This document shows, one piece after another, positions 25,154 through 36,514 of a stretch of 64,000 bases of DNA. A program made the translations under genes and the position numbers. Each line of letters begins with the position of its first letter. Within the stretch, counting starts at the first letter, position 1. Source of the DNA: JAPPFW01 sp965200835 (GTDB taxonomy: Bacteria > Actinomycetota > Acidimicrobiia > Spongiisociales > Spongiisociaceae); contig OZ241390.1 of assembly GCA_965200835.1 (NCBI GenBank), positions 2,771,420 through 2,835,419 of the forward strand. Reading direction: 5' to 3'. The notes under the pieces were generated by a model. It was given only the letters and a program-made list of their open reading frames with translations. It was not told the DNA's origin and ran no database searches.

Positions 25154-27180
25154 CGCAGATCTACCACGATGGAGCCGGTCGAATGCACCCAGGCCGTGCC
25201 GAAGGGGAGGTAGGTGGTGGAGTCCAGCTGCTGGATGATCGACGGGGTGGCGAGGGTATGGCCCGGGACCAGATCCGTGCGGCGATAGACCGGGACATTC
25301 GCCACTTCTCCCCATACGGGGACTACACGACGGGTAGCGCGCGGCGGCGCCTCCCCCGAACTGGCGGTCTTGCCGCCGAGCACAGGCTTCGGGATGATTC
25401 CCAGGGCGGTGAGGCGTACGCTCACCAGGTCCACCAGATCGTCGCCCAGCGCATGGCCGTAACGGGTCCGGTGAGCCAGGTGGTAGTCGGCGATGGCTTG
25501 CCTCAAAGTCCGGCTGTCGGGATGGAGCGAGCCCAGTGGCACGTTGATCTCATAGGCCTGGCCGGCGTAGCGCATATCGAGGCTGGCCCCCAAGCTCCTC
25601 AGCCCGGGCGGGATCCCATCCTTCTCCAGCTCGTCCCCGGCGTCCTCGACCATGGCCGCCAGCACCGCGGCCAGCTCCGAGGGGGCGAGCCGGGTCATGC
25701 GGGCTCGCATGGCAGCCACCCGATCATGCCGGATATCGGAGGCCAGGATCCCCAGGGCCGAGTTACACCCGGGGATCGGTGGGATTACCACCCGACGCAG
25801 CGACAGATCCCGGGCGATGTGGAGTCCATGGGTCGGTCCCGCTCCCCCGAAGGGGACCAGCGCGTAGTCCCGGGGATCCCTGCCTCGCTCGATGGAGACG
25901 CTGCGCAGGGCATGCATCATGTTGGCGTTCACCAGCCGCACGATCCCCACCGCGGCCTCGGTCACCGACATGCCGAGCGGTTTGCTCACCTGGCGTTCGA
26001 TCGCCCGGGCCGCCAGATCGAGGTCGGGGTAGATCTCGCCCCCCAGCGGGAAGTCCGGGTCGTAGACCCCCAGTACCAGGTTGGCATCGGTCACGGTGGG
26101 CAGCTCCCCGCCCTGGCCGTAACAGGCCGGACCCGGTTCGGAACCGGCCGAATCCGGACCCACAGAGATCCGACCGAAGCCGTCCACCGCCACGATGCTC
26201 CCCCCTCCGGCCCCGATCGTGTGGATGTCGAGGGTCGGATACGATACGGCATAGCCACCGATCTCGAAGTCGAGCCGGGTATCGGGCGCACCTCCGTTGA
26301 TTCCCGCCACGTCGCAGCTGGTTCCTCCCATGTCGAGCGTCAGCAGATTGGGCTCTCCCAGTAGCTCGCCGAGATAGGCCGAGGCCATCACACCCCCGGC
26401 CGGTCCCGAGAGCAGCGTCAGGATGGGAAAGGAGGCTGCCCGTTCCGGCCGGACCAGGCCTCCGTTGGACTGCATCATCTGTAGCCAGGCGAACAGCTTG
26501 CCCTCCTGCAATTCCGACCTCAGCCGGCTGAAGTAGCTCCGTACCGTGGGGGTGAGGTAGGCGTTCATCACGGTGGTGCTGGTCCGCTCGTACTCACGAT
26601 GCAGCGGCAGTGTCTCCGACGAGATCGTTATGTCCTGTGACAGCTCGGGTAGCTCAGCGCGGAGGATCTCCCGGGTGCGGAGCTCGTGCTCGGGGTTCAT
26701 GAAGGAGAACAGGTAGCAAATTGCGATCGACTCGACGCCCGCCCGGCGGATCTGCGCCGCCGCGGCTCGCACGGCCTGCTCGTCGAGCGGTCTCACCAGA
26801 GCTCCGTCGGCGGCGATCCGCTCCGGGATCTCGAACCGCAGCGGACGGGGCACCAGCGGCTCGGGAATCTTCTCGTAGATGTCGAACAGGGTGGAGCGAT
26901 GCGTGCGGCGGATCTCCAGCACGTCGCGGAACCCTTCGGTGGTCAGCAGAGCGGTTCTGGCGCCGGTACGGGTCAGCACCGCGTTGGTGGCCAGGGTGGT
27001 GCCGTAGCCGACGGTGTCCAGGGTGGCCTCGCTGGTCGCTTTGGCCAACGCGTTCAGGAAACCCGCGGTGGGATCGGGGTAGGTGGTCAGCGCTTTGGCA
27101 TGGATCAACTCGCCAGTGGATCCGTCCACTGTGACCACGTCGGTGAAGGTGCCCCCGATGTCGACCGCCGCCCTGTTCAT
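25150..27180 (-). CDS. HyuA-type hydantoinase/oxoprolinase alpha subunit (pair 1)
   Basis: 676 residues with the actin-like ATPase fold of HyuA: phosphate loops VDIGGTFTDVV and LDMGGTSCDVA, adenosine region LVPFGGAGPTHG, and the GAGGGSIV motif. It phosphorylates the cyclic substrate for ring opening together with HyuB. The start at 27180 overlaps the E1beta stop by four bases. Although flanked by dehydrogenase genes, its overlap with both neighbours shows a single translational chain. The second HyuA (33.7-35.8 kb) is only moderately similar, so the pairs probably act on different rings. Confidence 0.94.
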   Translation of the reverse strand: MNRAAVDIGGTFTDVVTVDGSTGELIHAKALTTYPDPTAGFLNALAKATSEATLDTVGYGTTLATNAVLTRTGARTALLTTEGFRDVLEIRRTHRSTLFDIYEKIPEPLVPRPLRFEIPERIAADGALVRPLDEQAVRAAAAQIRRAGVESIAICYLFSFMNPEHELRTREILRAELPELSQDITISSETLPLHREYERTSTTVMNAYLTPTVRSYFSRLRSELQEGKLFAWLQMMQSNGGLVRPERAASFPILTLLSGPAGGVMASAYLGELLGEPNLLTLDMGGTSCDVAGINGGAPDTRLDFEIGGYAVSYPTLDIHTIGAGGGSIVAVDGFGRISVGPDSAGSEPGPACYGQGGELPTVTDANLVLGVYDPDFPLGGEIYPDLDLAARAIERQVSKPLGMSVTEAAVGIVRLVNANMMHALRSVSIERGRDPRDYALVPFGGAGPTHGLHIARDLSLRRVVIPPIPGCNSALGILASDIRHDRVAAMRARMTRLAPSELAAVLAAMVEDAGDELEKDGIPPGLRSLGASLDMRYAGQAYEINVPLGSLHPDSRTLRQAIADYHLAHRTRYGHALGDDLVDLVSVRLTALGIIPKPVLGGKTASSGEAPPRATRRVVPVWGEVANVPVYRRTDLVPGHTLATPSIIQQLDSTTYLPFGTAWVHSTGSIVVDLR

Positions 27181-28175
27181 GGCACGTACTCGACGATGCC
27201 TAGACTCTCGAGTATCCGCCGGGCGATGAGACGGTCGTCGGAGATCATTTCCGTCTCGAGCTCGCGGGCGAACGGGATAGGCACCGGCTTGCTCCCAGCC
27301 CGCAGAGGAGGTGCATCCAGCTCGTCGAATCCCTCGGCGACCACCCGGCTCACCAGCTCCCCGGCCCATCCCCCCCGTTCCACCGCCTCGTGGGCCACCA
27401 CCAGCCGGTGGGTACGGCTCAGTGACTCCAGCACCAGCTCCACATCCATGGGCACCAGGGTACGGAGGTCGATCACCTCCACCGACACCCCCTCCTCCCG
27501 TTCCATCCGCTCCGCCACCGCCAGGGCCTGGGGAACCGACTTGCCCACCGTGGCAACCGTCACATCCTCCCCCCAGCGGCGGACCGTTCCCCTCCCCAGG
27601 GGGATGGGCAGCTCCGGATCGGACACCCATCCGGTGGTCCGGTAAAGGCTCCGATGCTCTACGAACAGGACTGGGTGCTCCAGTTCCATCGAGGTCTGGA
27701 ACAGGCCCAGCACGTCCGAGGGAGTGGAAGGCACCACCACCGCCAGGCCGGGAACGTGCAGGAACCAGCTCTCCAGCGCCTGCGAATGCTGTGAGCCATG
27801 ATGGGTGCCCGAACCGCCCTGGGTACGGATCACCATCGGTACCCGCAGCTGGCCGCCGGACATGTAGTGCAGCTTGGCGGCATGGTTGACGATGGCGTCC
27901 ATCCCGCAGGCGATGAAGTCCATGAACATCACTTCGACGATGGGGCGCCTGCCCATCACGGCCGCTCCCACTCCCGCGCCCAGCATCGACTCCTCCGCAA
28001 TCGGCATGTCCCGCACCCGATGGGCACCGAACCGCTGAGCAAGCCCCTCCGTGGCCCGGAACACCCCGCCGTACTCGCCCAACTCCTGACCCATGATGAA
28101 AGCTCGCTCATCACCGGCCAGGGCTTCGGCCTGCGCTTGCTGCACGGCCCCGACGAAGGTGATCTCCCTGATCAG
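27177..28175 (-). CDS. E1 beta subunit of TPP-dependent dehydrogenase (non-AUG start)
   Basis: 332 residues of transketolase-type E1 beta: EITFVGAVQQAQAEAL, the conserved GQELGEYGGVF, AEESMLGAGVGAA, GMDAIVNHAAKLHYMSGGQ, QGGSGTHHGSQHSQ and VEVIDLRTLVPMD. It pairs with E1 alpha upstream in a pyruvate/acetoin/branched-chain-type dehydrogenase. No ATG/GTG/TTG exists at the expected N-terminus. The likely start is CTG at 28175, overlapping the E1 alpha stop (CTGA) with GGAGGGG seven bases upstream. The adjacent ATC is the alternative. Confidence 0.92.
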   Translation of the reverse strand: MIREITFVGAVQQAQAEALAGDERAFIMGQELGEYGGVFRATEGLAQRFGAHRVRDMPIAEESMLGAGVGAAVMGRRPIVEVMFMDFIACGMDAIVNHAAKLHYMSGGQLRVPMVIRTQGGSGTHHGSQHSQALESWFLHVPGLAVVVPSTPSDVLGLFQTSMELEHPVLFVEHRSLYRTTGWVSDPELPIPLGRGTVRRWGEDVTVATVGKSVPQALAVAERMEREEGVSVEVIDLRTLVPMDVELVLESLSRTHRLVVAHEAVERGGWAGELVSRVVAEGFDELDAPPLRAGSKPVPIPFARELETEMISDDRLIARRILESLGIVEYVP

Positions 28176-29212
28176 AAACTCCCCTCCAGAGCAATCTCCG
28201 GGTCCGGGGGCGGGGACTTGCGGGCAAACCGCACCGCCTCCTCGATCTCCCGCTCGACCGCGGCTTCGATGCGCGCTAGCGCGGCAGCGGTAATCAGGTC
28301 CGAGGTGGCCGCCCGGAACCCCTCCAACGGATCGTGGCGGCGGGCTTGCTCCACTTCCCGGCGGGATCGGTAGAGATGTTCGGCGTCTCCGAGATTGTGG
28401 CCTTTCCAGCGATGGCACTTGGCTTCTATCAGGGTGGGACCACCACCGGATCGCGCCCGCTCGACCGCCCTCTCCGTGGCGGTCCGGACCGCGAAGACAT
28501 CCCGACCGTCGACCACCACTCCCGGAACTCCGTAACCCTCGGCCCGGGGGGCGATGTCGGGGTTCAGTTGCATCTGCTCGGCTCGGAAGGAATGGGCAAA
28601 ACCGTTGTTCTCCACCACGAACACCACCGGGAGGTTCCAGATGGCCGCCAGGTTCAGGGTCTCGTGGAAGACCCCCTGGCCCACCGCTCCGTCACCCATG
28701 AAGGACGCCGCCACCCGCGACTCCCCGGCCAGGTCGAACGCCAGCGCCGCTCCGGTGGCCAGCAAGTTGCTCCCACCGATGATGGGACTCTGGCCCACGA
28801 ACCCATGGTCCATACTGACCAGGTGCATCGAGCCGCCCTTACCACCGCAGTAACCCGCAGAACGGCCCCATAGCTCGGCGCAAATCCGGTCCAGGGCTGC
28901 CCCTTTGGCGATGGCATGACCGTGCCCGCGGTGGGTGGAGGTGACCACATCATCCGGCCCGAGGGCCGCGCATGCTCCCACCGAAATGGCCTCCTGGCCC
29001 AGCGAGGAGTGAAAGGGCCCGTACAGCTCACCATCGAGGTGAGCCCGCTCGGTGGTCAGCTCGAACACCCGGATGGTGTACATGAGCCGGAACATCTCGT
29101 GAAGTTCGGATGCGGCCAGACCCTCAGGTGCTGCCCGAACCGGAGTGACCTGATCGAGCGGATCGGCCATGGTGGCGGATGGGGCACCCGATAGGGTGTT
29201 TCCGCGGCTCAT
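28172..29212 (-). CDS. E1 alpha subunit of TPP-dependent dehydrogenase
   Basis: 346 residues. The TPP-binding motif runs from GDGAVGQGVFHETLNLA to the closing VVENN, and the active-site region has GHGHAIAKGA and GKGGSMHL. It resembles acetoin dehydrogenase and pyruvate dehydrogenase E1 alpha, decarboxylating or cleaving a 2-oxo compound and passing the acyl group to lipoyl-E2. The start is taken at the ATG 29212; an internal ATG at 29170 lacks a ribosome site. It lies 75 bases after the CoA-transferase gene. Confidence 0.93.
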   Translation of the reverse strand: MSRGNTLSGAPSATMADPLDQVTPVRAAPEGLAASELHEMFRLMYTIRVFELTTERAHLDGELYGPFHSSLGQEAISVGACAALGPDDVVTSTHRGHGHAIAKGAALDRICAELWGRSAGYCGGKGGSMHLVSMDHGFVGQSPIIGGSNLLATGAALAFDLAGESRVAASFMGDGAVGQGVFHETLNLAAIWNLPVVFVVENNGFAHSFRAEQMQLNPDIAPRAEGYGVPGVVVDGRDVFAVRTATERAVERARSGGGPTLIEAKCHRWKGHNLGDAEHLYRSRREVEQARRHDPLEGFRAATSDLITAAALARIEAAVEREIEEAVRFARKSPPPDPEIALEGSF

Positions 29213-29287
29213 CCACCAACCTTCCGTGCTGCCGCACCGAGCGGGATGGACCTGAGGAATGCCCGCGTATCAGACATTCGATGCACC

Positions 29288-30499
29288 TTACGAGACTCTC
29301 TCCCGGCCCGGGCCTACCTGCACCACTCCCCCATCGACCAGCTTTTCGATGGTGGCTGCCGAGTAGGAGAGCTTGCCGGCCAGCACGTCCACCGTATGCT
29401 CGCCCAGGCCCGGCGCCGGGCAGTCGGGATAGCTCCAGCCGCTGAGCTTGACCGGCGTGGGCGGGTAGAGCAGGTCACCGAGGTCCGGATGGTGGTGCTG
29501 GCGTACCATCTCCCGGGCCCGCACCTGCGGATCGTCGAACACTTCCGCGATATCGTTCACCGGAGCGATCGGAAGGTCGTACTGGCGAGCCATCCGTAGC
29601 CACTCGTCCCTGGTCCGCTCGGCAAACGCCTCGGCCAGGATCCCCACCACGTAGTCCCGATGTTCCAGCCGGGCGCGGTTGTTCCTGGTGCGGGGGTCGT
29701 CCTTTAGATCGGGCCGGGCCAGAGCGTCGCACAGGTTCCGCCAGAACTTCTCGCCCCGCACGGCCAGAACCAGGTAGCCATCCTTTGCTCTGAACGCCTG
29801 CCAGGGCACGATGTGAGCATGGGCCGTGCCTCGCCGGCCTACGGTGGCCCCGGTGTTCAGATGGTCGAAGGCGTCGTAGGACAGCATCGAGACCAGCGAA
29901 TCCAGCATCGACACGTCGGCGTGGCGGCCTTCCCCGTGAAGTTCCCTCCCCACCAGCGCCCCCAGGGTGGCCAGGCAGGCGAACACCCCTCCACTGATGT
30001 CCGCTATGGGAACCCCCACCCGGGCCGGTGGCCCATCTTCCGGCCCGGTCAGGTCGAGGTGCCCGCTGTAGGCCTGGACCACCAGGTCGAAGGCCGGACG
30101 GTGGCGGGCCGGGCCGGTAGCCCCGAAGCCGGTGATCGATATGGTGATGATGCGCGGGTTGATCTCCTGCAGGCTCTCGTGATCGATACCCAGGCGGGCC
30201 ATCACCCCCGGCCGGAAGTTGTCTATCACCACATCCGCCTCGGCCGCCAGCGCGCAGAATATCTCGCGGCCCTCTGCCTGCTTGAGATCCAGGACCACGC
30301 TCTTCTTGCCCCGGTTCATCTGCAGATGGATAGCGCTCTCCCCACCCACGGGTACGAACTTGGGGTTACGGGCCGCATCGCCCCAGGGAGGCTCGATCTT
30401 GATCACCTCGGCCCCCAGGTCCGCCAGGATCATCCCCCCGTAAGTACCGGCGATGACCTGGCCGAGTTCCAGGACGGTGACTCCCGACAGCATTCCCAT
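29288..30499 (-). CDS. CaiB/BaiF (class III) CoA-transferase
   Basis: About 403 residues. N-terminal VTVLELGQVIAGTYGGMILADLG and EVIKIEPPWGD are the family opening; the catalytic Asp is in DVSMLDSLVSM. Such enzymes move CoA from a CoA thioester to a free acid (carnitine, oxalate, dicarboxylates). In this operon it could activate the acid left after transamination and oxidation. The ATG at 30499 is chosen; the ATG at 30493 is equally possible. It starts about 46 bases after the aminotransferase gene. Confidence 0.92.
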   Translation of the reverse strand: MGMLSGVTVLELGQVIAGTYGGMILADLGAEVIKIEPPWGDAARNPKFVPVGGESAIHLQMNRGKKSVVLDLKQAEGREIFCALAAEADVVIDNFRPGVMARLGIDHESLQEINPRIITISITGFGATGPARHRPAFDLVVQAYSGHLDLTGPEDGPPARVGVPIADISGGVFACLATLGALVGRELHGEGRHADVSMLDSLVSMLSYDAFDHLNTGATVGRRGTAHAHIVPWQAFRAKDGYLVLAVRGEKFWRNLCDALARPDLKDDPRTRNNRARLEHRDYVVGILAEAFAERTRDEWLRMARQYDLPIAPVNDIAEVFDDPQVRAREMVRQHHHPDLGDLLYPPTPVKLSGWSYPDCPAPGLGEHTVDVLAGKLSYSAATIEKLVDGGVVQVGPGRERVS

Positions 30500-30545
30500 C
30501 AGGCCGCCGGCCTCCCGGATCGCCGCCTGGGAGATGCCACCCAGA

Positions 30546-31893
<1,348 letters not shown>

Positions 31894-31901
<8 letters not shown>

Positions 31902-33747
31902 GGTTCAATCTCTCCTGTGTTCTGCGGGTGACGAGCTCGGCCCGCCGAGCCCGGGTGGCGTCCAGATCGATCCGGTAGTCGAGCAGATCGACGTCCCGGG
32001 CCTCGATCACCACTCCATAGTCACGGCGGGCCGACTCGAGGGACACATAACGGTCCAGCACATCCTCCAGCACCGCTTCGGGATCGCGCTCCAGTGGGTC
32101 ACCGTAACCGCCGCCACCGGACGAGACGTGATAGAAGGTGCCCTGCTGCTCGATGGAATGGTCGGCGAAGTAGATGGGAAGTTCCTCCGCATCCGCTTTA
32201 CCGAGGTTCTTGACCACCCGGATAGGAATCCCATCCTGGCCTCCGAACAGGCCGCGGGGGCCACCGGGCCCGTCCTCCCCCCGATCGGCGATATAGGAGA
32301 GCCTGACACCGCCCCGGTTCTCCACCCTCAGCACCGACTCGAGGCCCGCTCCCCCTCTCCACTTTCCAGCTCCCATGGAATCGGTCACCGGGGCCAGCCG
32401 ATCGAAGGTGACCGGCCACATCCGCTCGATGACCTCGCTGGACTGGTTCAGGATGCCCAGTCCGAAGATGGCGGACCCGCAGTCGCGCCCGTCCGCGCCG
32501 AACTTTCCTCCCCACCCGCCGGTGTGCCAGTGGTAGTAGACGAAGTAGCTGTCGTGGCGGCCCGGGCGGTCGTCCACCCCACCGGCTACCACATACTCGA
32601 GGTTGAAGTTGCCGGCGAAGGAGCGGCGCGGCAGCACCTCGGCCCACACCCGCTGGATGCAGGCGGTGGTCTTCTCGTAAGCTCCCGAAACCTCCCCGCA
32701 CACCGCGTAGGGCCGGATCGCGTTGATAACGCTGGTCTCGGGAAAGACGGCCTCGATGATGCGCGACCACGCGGCGTTCATCAGCGGCTTGGGAAAGATG
32801 TACTTGGTGCCGGCCACCAGTGCCCCGAAAGTGGACCCGTGGGTGCCGTTCATGCCCGACTGCACCGGCGGTCCCGATCCCCGCATGTCGTAGATGACCT
32901 TCGGTGGGTCGTGCTGGATGGTCATCTCCAGGGACACCCGCACGGGGCCGTCCTCCGGTGCTTGCGGGTCATAGTCGATGAAGTCCTCGGTCGCCCAGGT
33001 TCCTTCCGGGCAGGCTCGGATCTCGGCGGCCAGCTCCCGCTCGGAGTGGTCGAGGGTGGCCGCCATCGAATCCAGCACGGTCGTGAGCCCGTACTTGAGC
33101 ACCAGAGCATGCAGCCGCCTCTCCCCCACCCGGGCGGCTTCGATGTGGGCCATCAGGTCGCCGGTGGCGTTCACCGGGATGCGGATGTTGGCCATGATCA
33201 GGTTCCGGACGTCGTGGCGGATCACGCCCCGGGACACCACTTTGAGCGGCGGGATGACCAGCCCCTCGGCGTAGATGTCCACGGCCAGCGCGTTCATGGA
33301 TCCGGGAGTGGCTCCGCCCACATCGGACCAGTGGCCCTTGGTGGCGGTGAATGCGATCAGGTTCCCGTCCCAGAAGATCGGGCTGATGAAGGTCATGTCA
33401 GGCAGATGGGTACCGCCCCGGTAGGGATCGTTGAAGGCGTACACATCGCCTTCCTCGATCCCGCCTTCGACGTTCCCGAAGTCCTCGATCACCGCCTCGG
33501 TGCTGGGCTGCAGCGCACCCACGTGGACGGCCACATCCCTGGTGCCCTGGGCCACCAGCTCGCCACGGGCGTTCAGCAAGCCTCCGCTGACATCCCCCAC
33601 GTAGATGACGAACGACAGGCAAGCATCCTGCAGCGCACCCACCATCTCGTCCACCAGGCTGACGAAGGCACTGGACAGGATGGAGAAGGTCACCGGGTCT
33701 ACTTCCCCGGCCGCCGCCCGGTTCGCCCCTGCCGCCCGATGTTTCAC
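31894..33747 (-). CDS. HyuB-type hydantoinase/oxoprolinase beta subunit (pair 2)
   Basis: 617 residues from the GTG at 33747, which overlaps the hyuA stop by four bases (GTGA). Family blocks: VDPVTFSILSSAFVSLVDEM, DVSGGLLNARGELVAQG, NDPYRGGTHLPDMTF, TKGHWSDVGGATPGS, the acidic GADGRDCGSA region and SSGGGGYGDPLERD. It forms the ATP-dependent cyclic-amide hydrolase or carboxylase with HyuA pair 2. It differs enough from pair 1 to suggest an older duplication or separate acquisition. Confidence 0.93.
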
Positions 33748-35810
33748 GCTCCGCCTCCGTTTCCAGTGGTATCCAGAACCAGGTTGCCGTACGGATCCAC
33801 TTCCATGTCCATCCCGGGAGGGACCAGGGTGGTGGAGTCCATCTGCTCTACCACGGCGGGACCAGTGGTCCGGAACCCGACCGCCAGCGAAGGTCGGGAC
33901 CACACCGGTGTGTCTACCCAGCCCCCCTTCTCCCGCCAATAGACCGGACGGGAGTCATGCCGCGGACCGGGCCTCTCGGCCGGGCGGGAGTGGACCGGGC
34001 GGGGGCGGTACTTGTCGGTGATTCCCGTTCCGGTGACGTTGATCCCGTGTATCTCAACCTCCCGCTCTCCCAGGTCGAAGGTGAACCGCCGACGGTAGGC
34101 CGTCTTGAACTTTTCGACGCTGTCGGCCAGGGTCCGGCGGGTCATCCGGGCTTCCACCTGGATCGCAAACACCCGCCACTGCCCGGCGTAGCACATGTCG
34201 ATGGTGCGCTCCACCGACTGGCGTTCCGGAGGGATGCCCTCCCTATCCAGGGCAGCGGTGATCCGGTCCTCCAGCTCGTCGAACCGGTGGTTCATGGCCG
34301 GGATGTCCACCGCCGCCGCCTCGCCGTAGAACATGGAGGCGCCCAGGTCATGGCGGATGTCGGCCATCAGGCAACCGAGCGCCGAGGTGAGTCCCGGATT
34401 GGGCGGGACGATCACGGTGGGGATGCGCAGTTCGGCCGCCACCCGAGCGCCGTGGAAGGGACCGGCCCCCCCGAAGGCGACCAGGGCGAAGTCGCGCGGG
34501 TCCAGCCCGCGTCGCATGGTGGCGAGACGGATGGCACTCGCCATGTTGGCCTCGGCTACTTCGATCACGGCTGAGGCGGCCGCCACCGGGTCGGTCTCCA
34601 GTTGCTGGGCGACCTGGTCGGCGATGGCTCGGCGGGCCAGCCGGGCGGAGATGTGCATGGCGCCGCCCAGCATCGCGCCCGGCCGCAGGTTGCCCAGCAC
34701 CACGTGGGCGTCGGTGTTGGTGGGCCGGGTCCCTCCCTGGCCGTAGCAGGCCGGGCCGGGGTGGGCACCCATGCTCTGGGGACCCGACCGGAGCTTCCCA
34801 CCCGGGTCGAACCAGGCCACCGACCCTCCCCCGGCACCCACCGTGATGATGTCCACGGCCGGGAACATGATCGGATGACCCCACTCCACCTCCCAGGTTC
34901 CGGTGGTCCGGATGTGGCCATCGAGTGTGACGGAGACATCGGTGCTGGTGCCTCCGATGTCGAGGCCGATGACGTTGCGGAATCCGGCCAGGGCACCGAA
35001 CCGGCGGGCCGCCATCGCCCCGGCGGAGGGCCCCGAGTTCGCGGTCCTCACCGGCAGGTCGGCGGTAGCTTCCACCCCCATCAAACCTCCCGCGGACTGC
35101 ACTATAAGTACGTCCCCCTGGTAGTTCCGACCCCGCAGACCTTGCTCCAGCGCTTGTATGTAGTCGACCATGACGGGGATCAGCGCCGCGTTCAGGATGG
35201 TGGTGGTAAACCGCTCGTATTCCAGAATAAGGGGCACGGTCTCATGGGAGGTCCGGACCAGAGCCTCCGGGTACTCCTCCAGGATGATCTCCTTCATCCT
35301 GGCCTCGTTGGCGCCGTTGGCGTAGGAGTGGAGGAAGCCTACCGCGATGGTCCGGATGCTCCGCCCCCGCAGGATCCGCGCCACCCGGCGCGCCTCCTGC
35401 TCGTCCAGCGGTAGGCGGATCTCTCCCGAGCTGAGGGTTCGCTCCGTGACCTCTAGACGGTCCCTCGGCTGCACGATCGAAGGCCGGGGCGACTCGTGAT
35501 AGATGTCCCAGATGTCTTCCTTGGCGCCCCGAGCGACCTGGGTCAGCACCGCTGTGATGCCTCGGGTGGTCACCAGAGCCACCCGCGGGAGGCGCCTCTG
35601 TATCAGAGCGTTGGTACCGAGGGTGGTTCCATGGGCGAAGGACCGGAAGCTGGCGCCGCCCACTCCGGCCACCTCCATCGCCTCGAACACCCCGGAGAAC
35701 CCGTCAGAAGTGGTGGGGGTCTTGACGACCTGCACGTTCCCGCGCTCATCGGCCATCACCCAATCGGTGAAGGTCCCGCCGATGTCCACCCCGACCCACC
35801 AGTCTGCCAT
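33744..35810 (-). CDS. HyuA-type hydantoinase/oxoprolinase alpha subunit (pair 2)
   Basis: About 688 residues: VGVDIGGTFTDWV and IGLDIGGTSTDVS phosphate loops, GAGGGSVAW, LVAFGGAGPFHG. ATP-binding subunit of a hydantoinase/oxoprolinase/lactamase complex. The ATG at 35810 overlaps the livF stop by one base; a GTG immediately before it gives a four-base overlap. Direct coupling to the ABC importer genes implies that the imported molecule, or its first product, is its substrate. Confidence 0.94.
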   Translation of the reverse strand: MADWWVGVDIGGTFTDWVMADERGNVQVVKTPTTSDGFSGVFEAMEVAGVGGASFRSFAHGTTLGTNALIQRRLPRVALVTTRGITAVLTQVARGAKEDIWDIYHESPRPSIVQPRDRLEVTERTLSSGEIRLPLDEQEARRVARILRGRSIRTIAVGFLHSYANGANEARMKEIILEEYPEALVRTSHETVPLILEYERFTTTILNAALIPVMVDYIQALEQGLRGRNYQGDVLIVQSAGGLMGVEATADLPVRTANSGPSAGAMAARRFGALAGFRNVIGLDIGGTSTDVSVTLDGHIRTTGTWEVEWGHPIMFPAVDIITVGAGGGSVAWFDPGGKLRSGPQSMGAHPGPACYGQGGTRPTNTDAHVVLGNLRPGAMLGGAMHISARLARRAIADQVAQQLETDPVAAASAVIEVAEANMASAIRLATMRRGLDPRDFALVAFGGAGPFHGARVAAELRIPTVIVPPNPGLTSALGCLMADIRHDLGASMFYGEAAAVDIPAMNHRFDELEDRITAALDREGIPPERQSVERTIDMCYAGQWRVFAIQVEARMTRRTLADSVEKFKTAYRRRFTFDLGEREVEIHGINVTGTGITDKYRPRPVHSRPAERPGPRHDSRPVYWREKGGWVDTPVWSRPSLAVGFRTTGPAVVEQMDSTTLVPPGMDMEVDPYGNLVLDTTGNGGGA

Positions 35811-36514
35811 CACGCGCCCAGGTAAGCCCGACGCACCAGGTCGCTCTGGATCACCGCTCCGGTCTCCCCGCTCACCACCACTGATCCCGACTCCACCACA
35901 TAGGCTCGCTGAGCCAGCTCCAGAGCCAGGAAGGCGTTCTGCTCCACAAGCAGGACCGTCAGACCTGCTCGGTTGAGCTCGAGGATCTTCTCCGCCAGAT
36001 GGTCGACGATGATCGGGGCCAGACCAGCCGAGGGCTCGTCCAGCAGCAGCAGCCGGGGCTCGGCCATCAGAGCACGGGCGATGGCCAGCATCTGCTGCTC
36101 TCCCCCACTCAGGGTACCGGCCCGCTGGCGGGCTCTTTCGCCCAGCCGCGGGAAGAAGTCGAAGGCTGCGTCCAACCGTTTCCGGTACTCCTCGTCGCTG
36201 TTGACCAGGTGAGCACCCAGCTCCAGGTTCTCGAGAACCGTCATAGCCGGGAACAGCTCCTTGCCCTGCGGTACATGGCCGATCCCCAGCCTCACGATCT
36301 CGTGCGGTTTGCGGCCATCGATCCGGCCCTTGTCGAAGGTAATCGTCCCGCTGCGGGGCTTCAGGATGCCCGAAACGGTTAGCAGCAGGGTGGTCTTGCC
36401 CGCTCCGTTGGCGCCGATGACGGTGACCAGCTCTCCCTCCGCCACCTCGAGCGAGACATCGAAGAGTACCTGCACCCGCCCGTAGGCCACGTTCAAGGAG
36501 TCGATCTCAAGCAC
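35810..36514 (-). CDS. livF: Branched-chain amino-acid-type ABC transporter ATPase LivF
   Basis: 234 residues: Walker A GANGAGKTT, signature LSGGEQQMLAIARALM, Walker B LLLLDEPSAGLAP. Second cytoplasmic ATPase of a HAAT importer. The GTG start at 36514 lies inside the last codons of livG (8-base overlap). All five importer parts are present in this operon, with the binding protein encoded first. The Liv family also takes up amides, urea and other small polar nitrogen compounds, so the gene name does not fix the substrate. Confidence 0.93.
   Translation of the reverse strand: MLEIDSLNVAYGRVQVLFDVSLEVAEGELVTVIGANGAGKTTLLLTVSGILKPRSGTITFDKGRIDGRKPHEIVRLGIGHVPQGKELFPAMTVLENLELGAHLVNSDEEYRKRLDAAFDFFPRLGERARQRAGTLSGGEQQMLAIARALMAEPRLLLLDEPSAGLAPIIVDHLAEKILELNRAGLTVLLVEQNAFLALELAQRAYVVESGSVVVSGETGAVIQSDLVRRAYLGA

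Noticed and set aside
23384..27180. Acetone/acetophenone carboxylase
   Set aside because: Possible by family, but no third (gamma) subunit is present, so amide hydrolysis is preferred. Not excluded.
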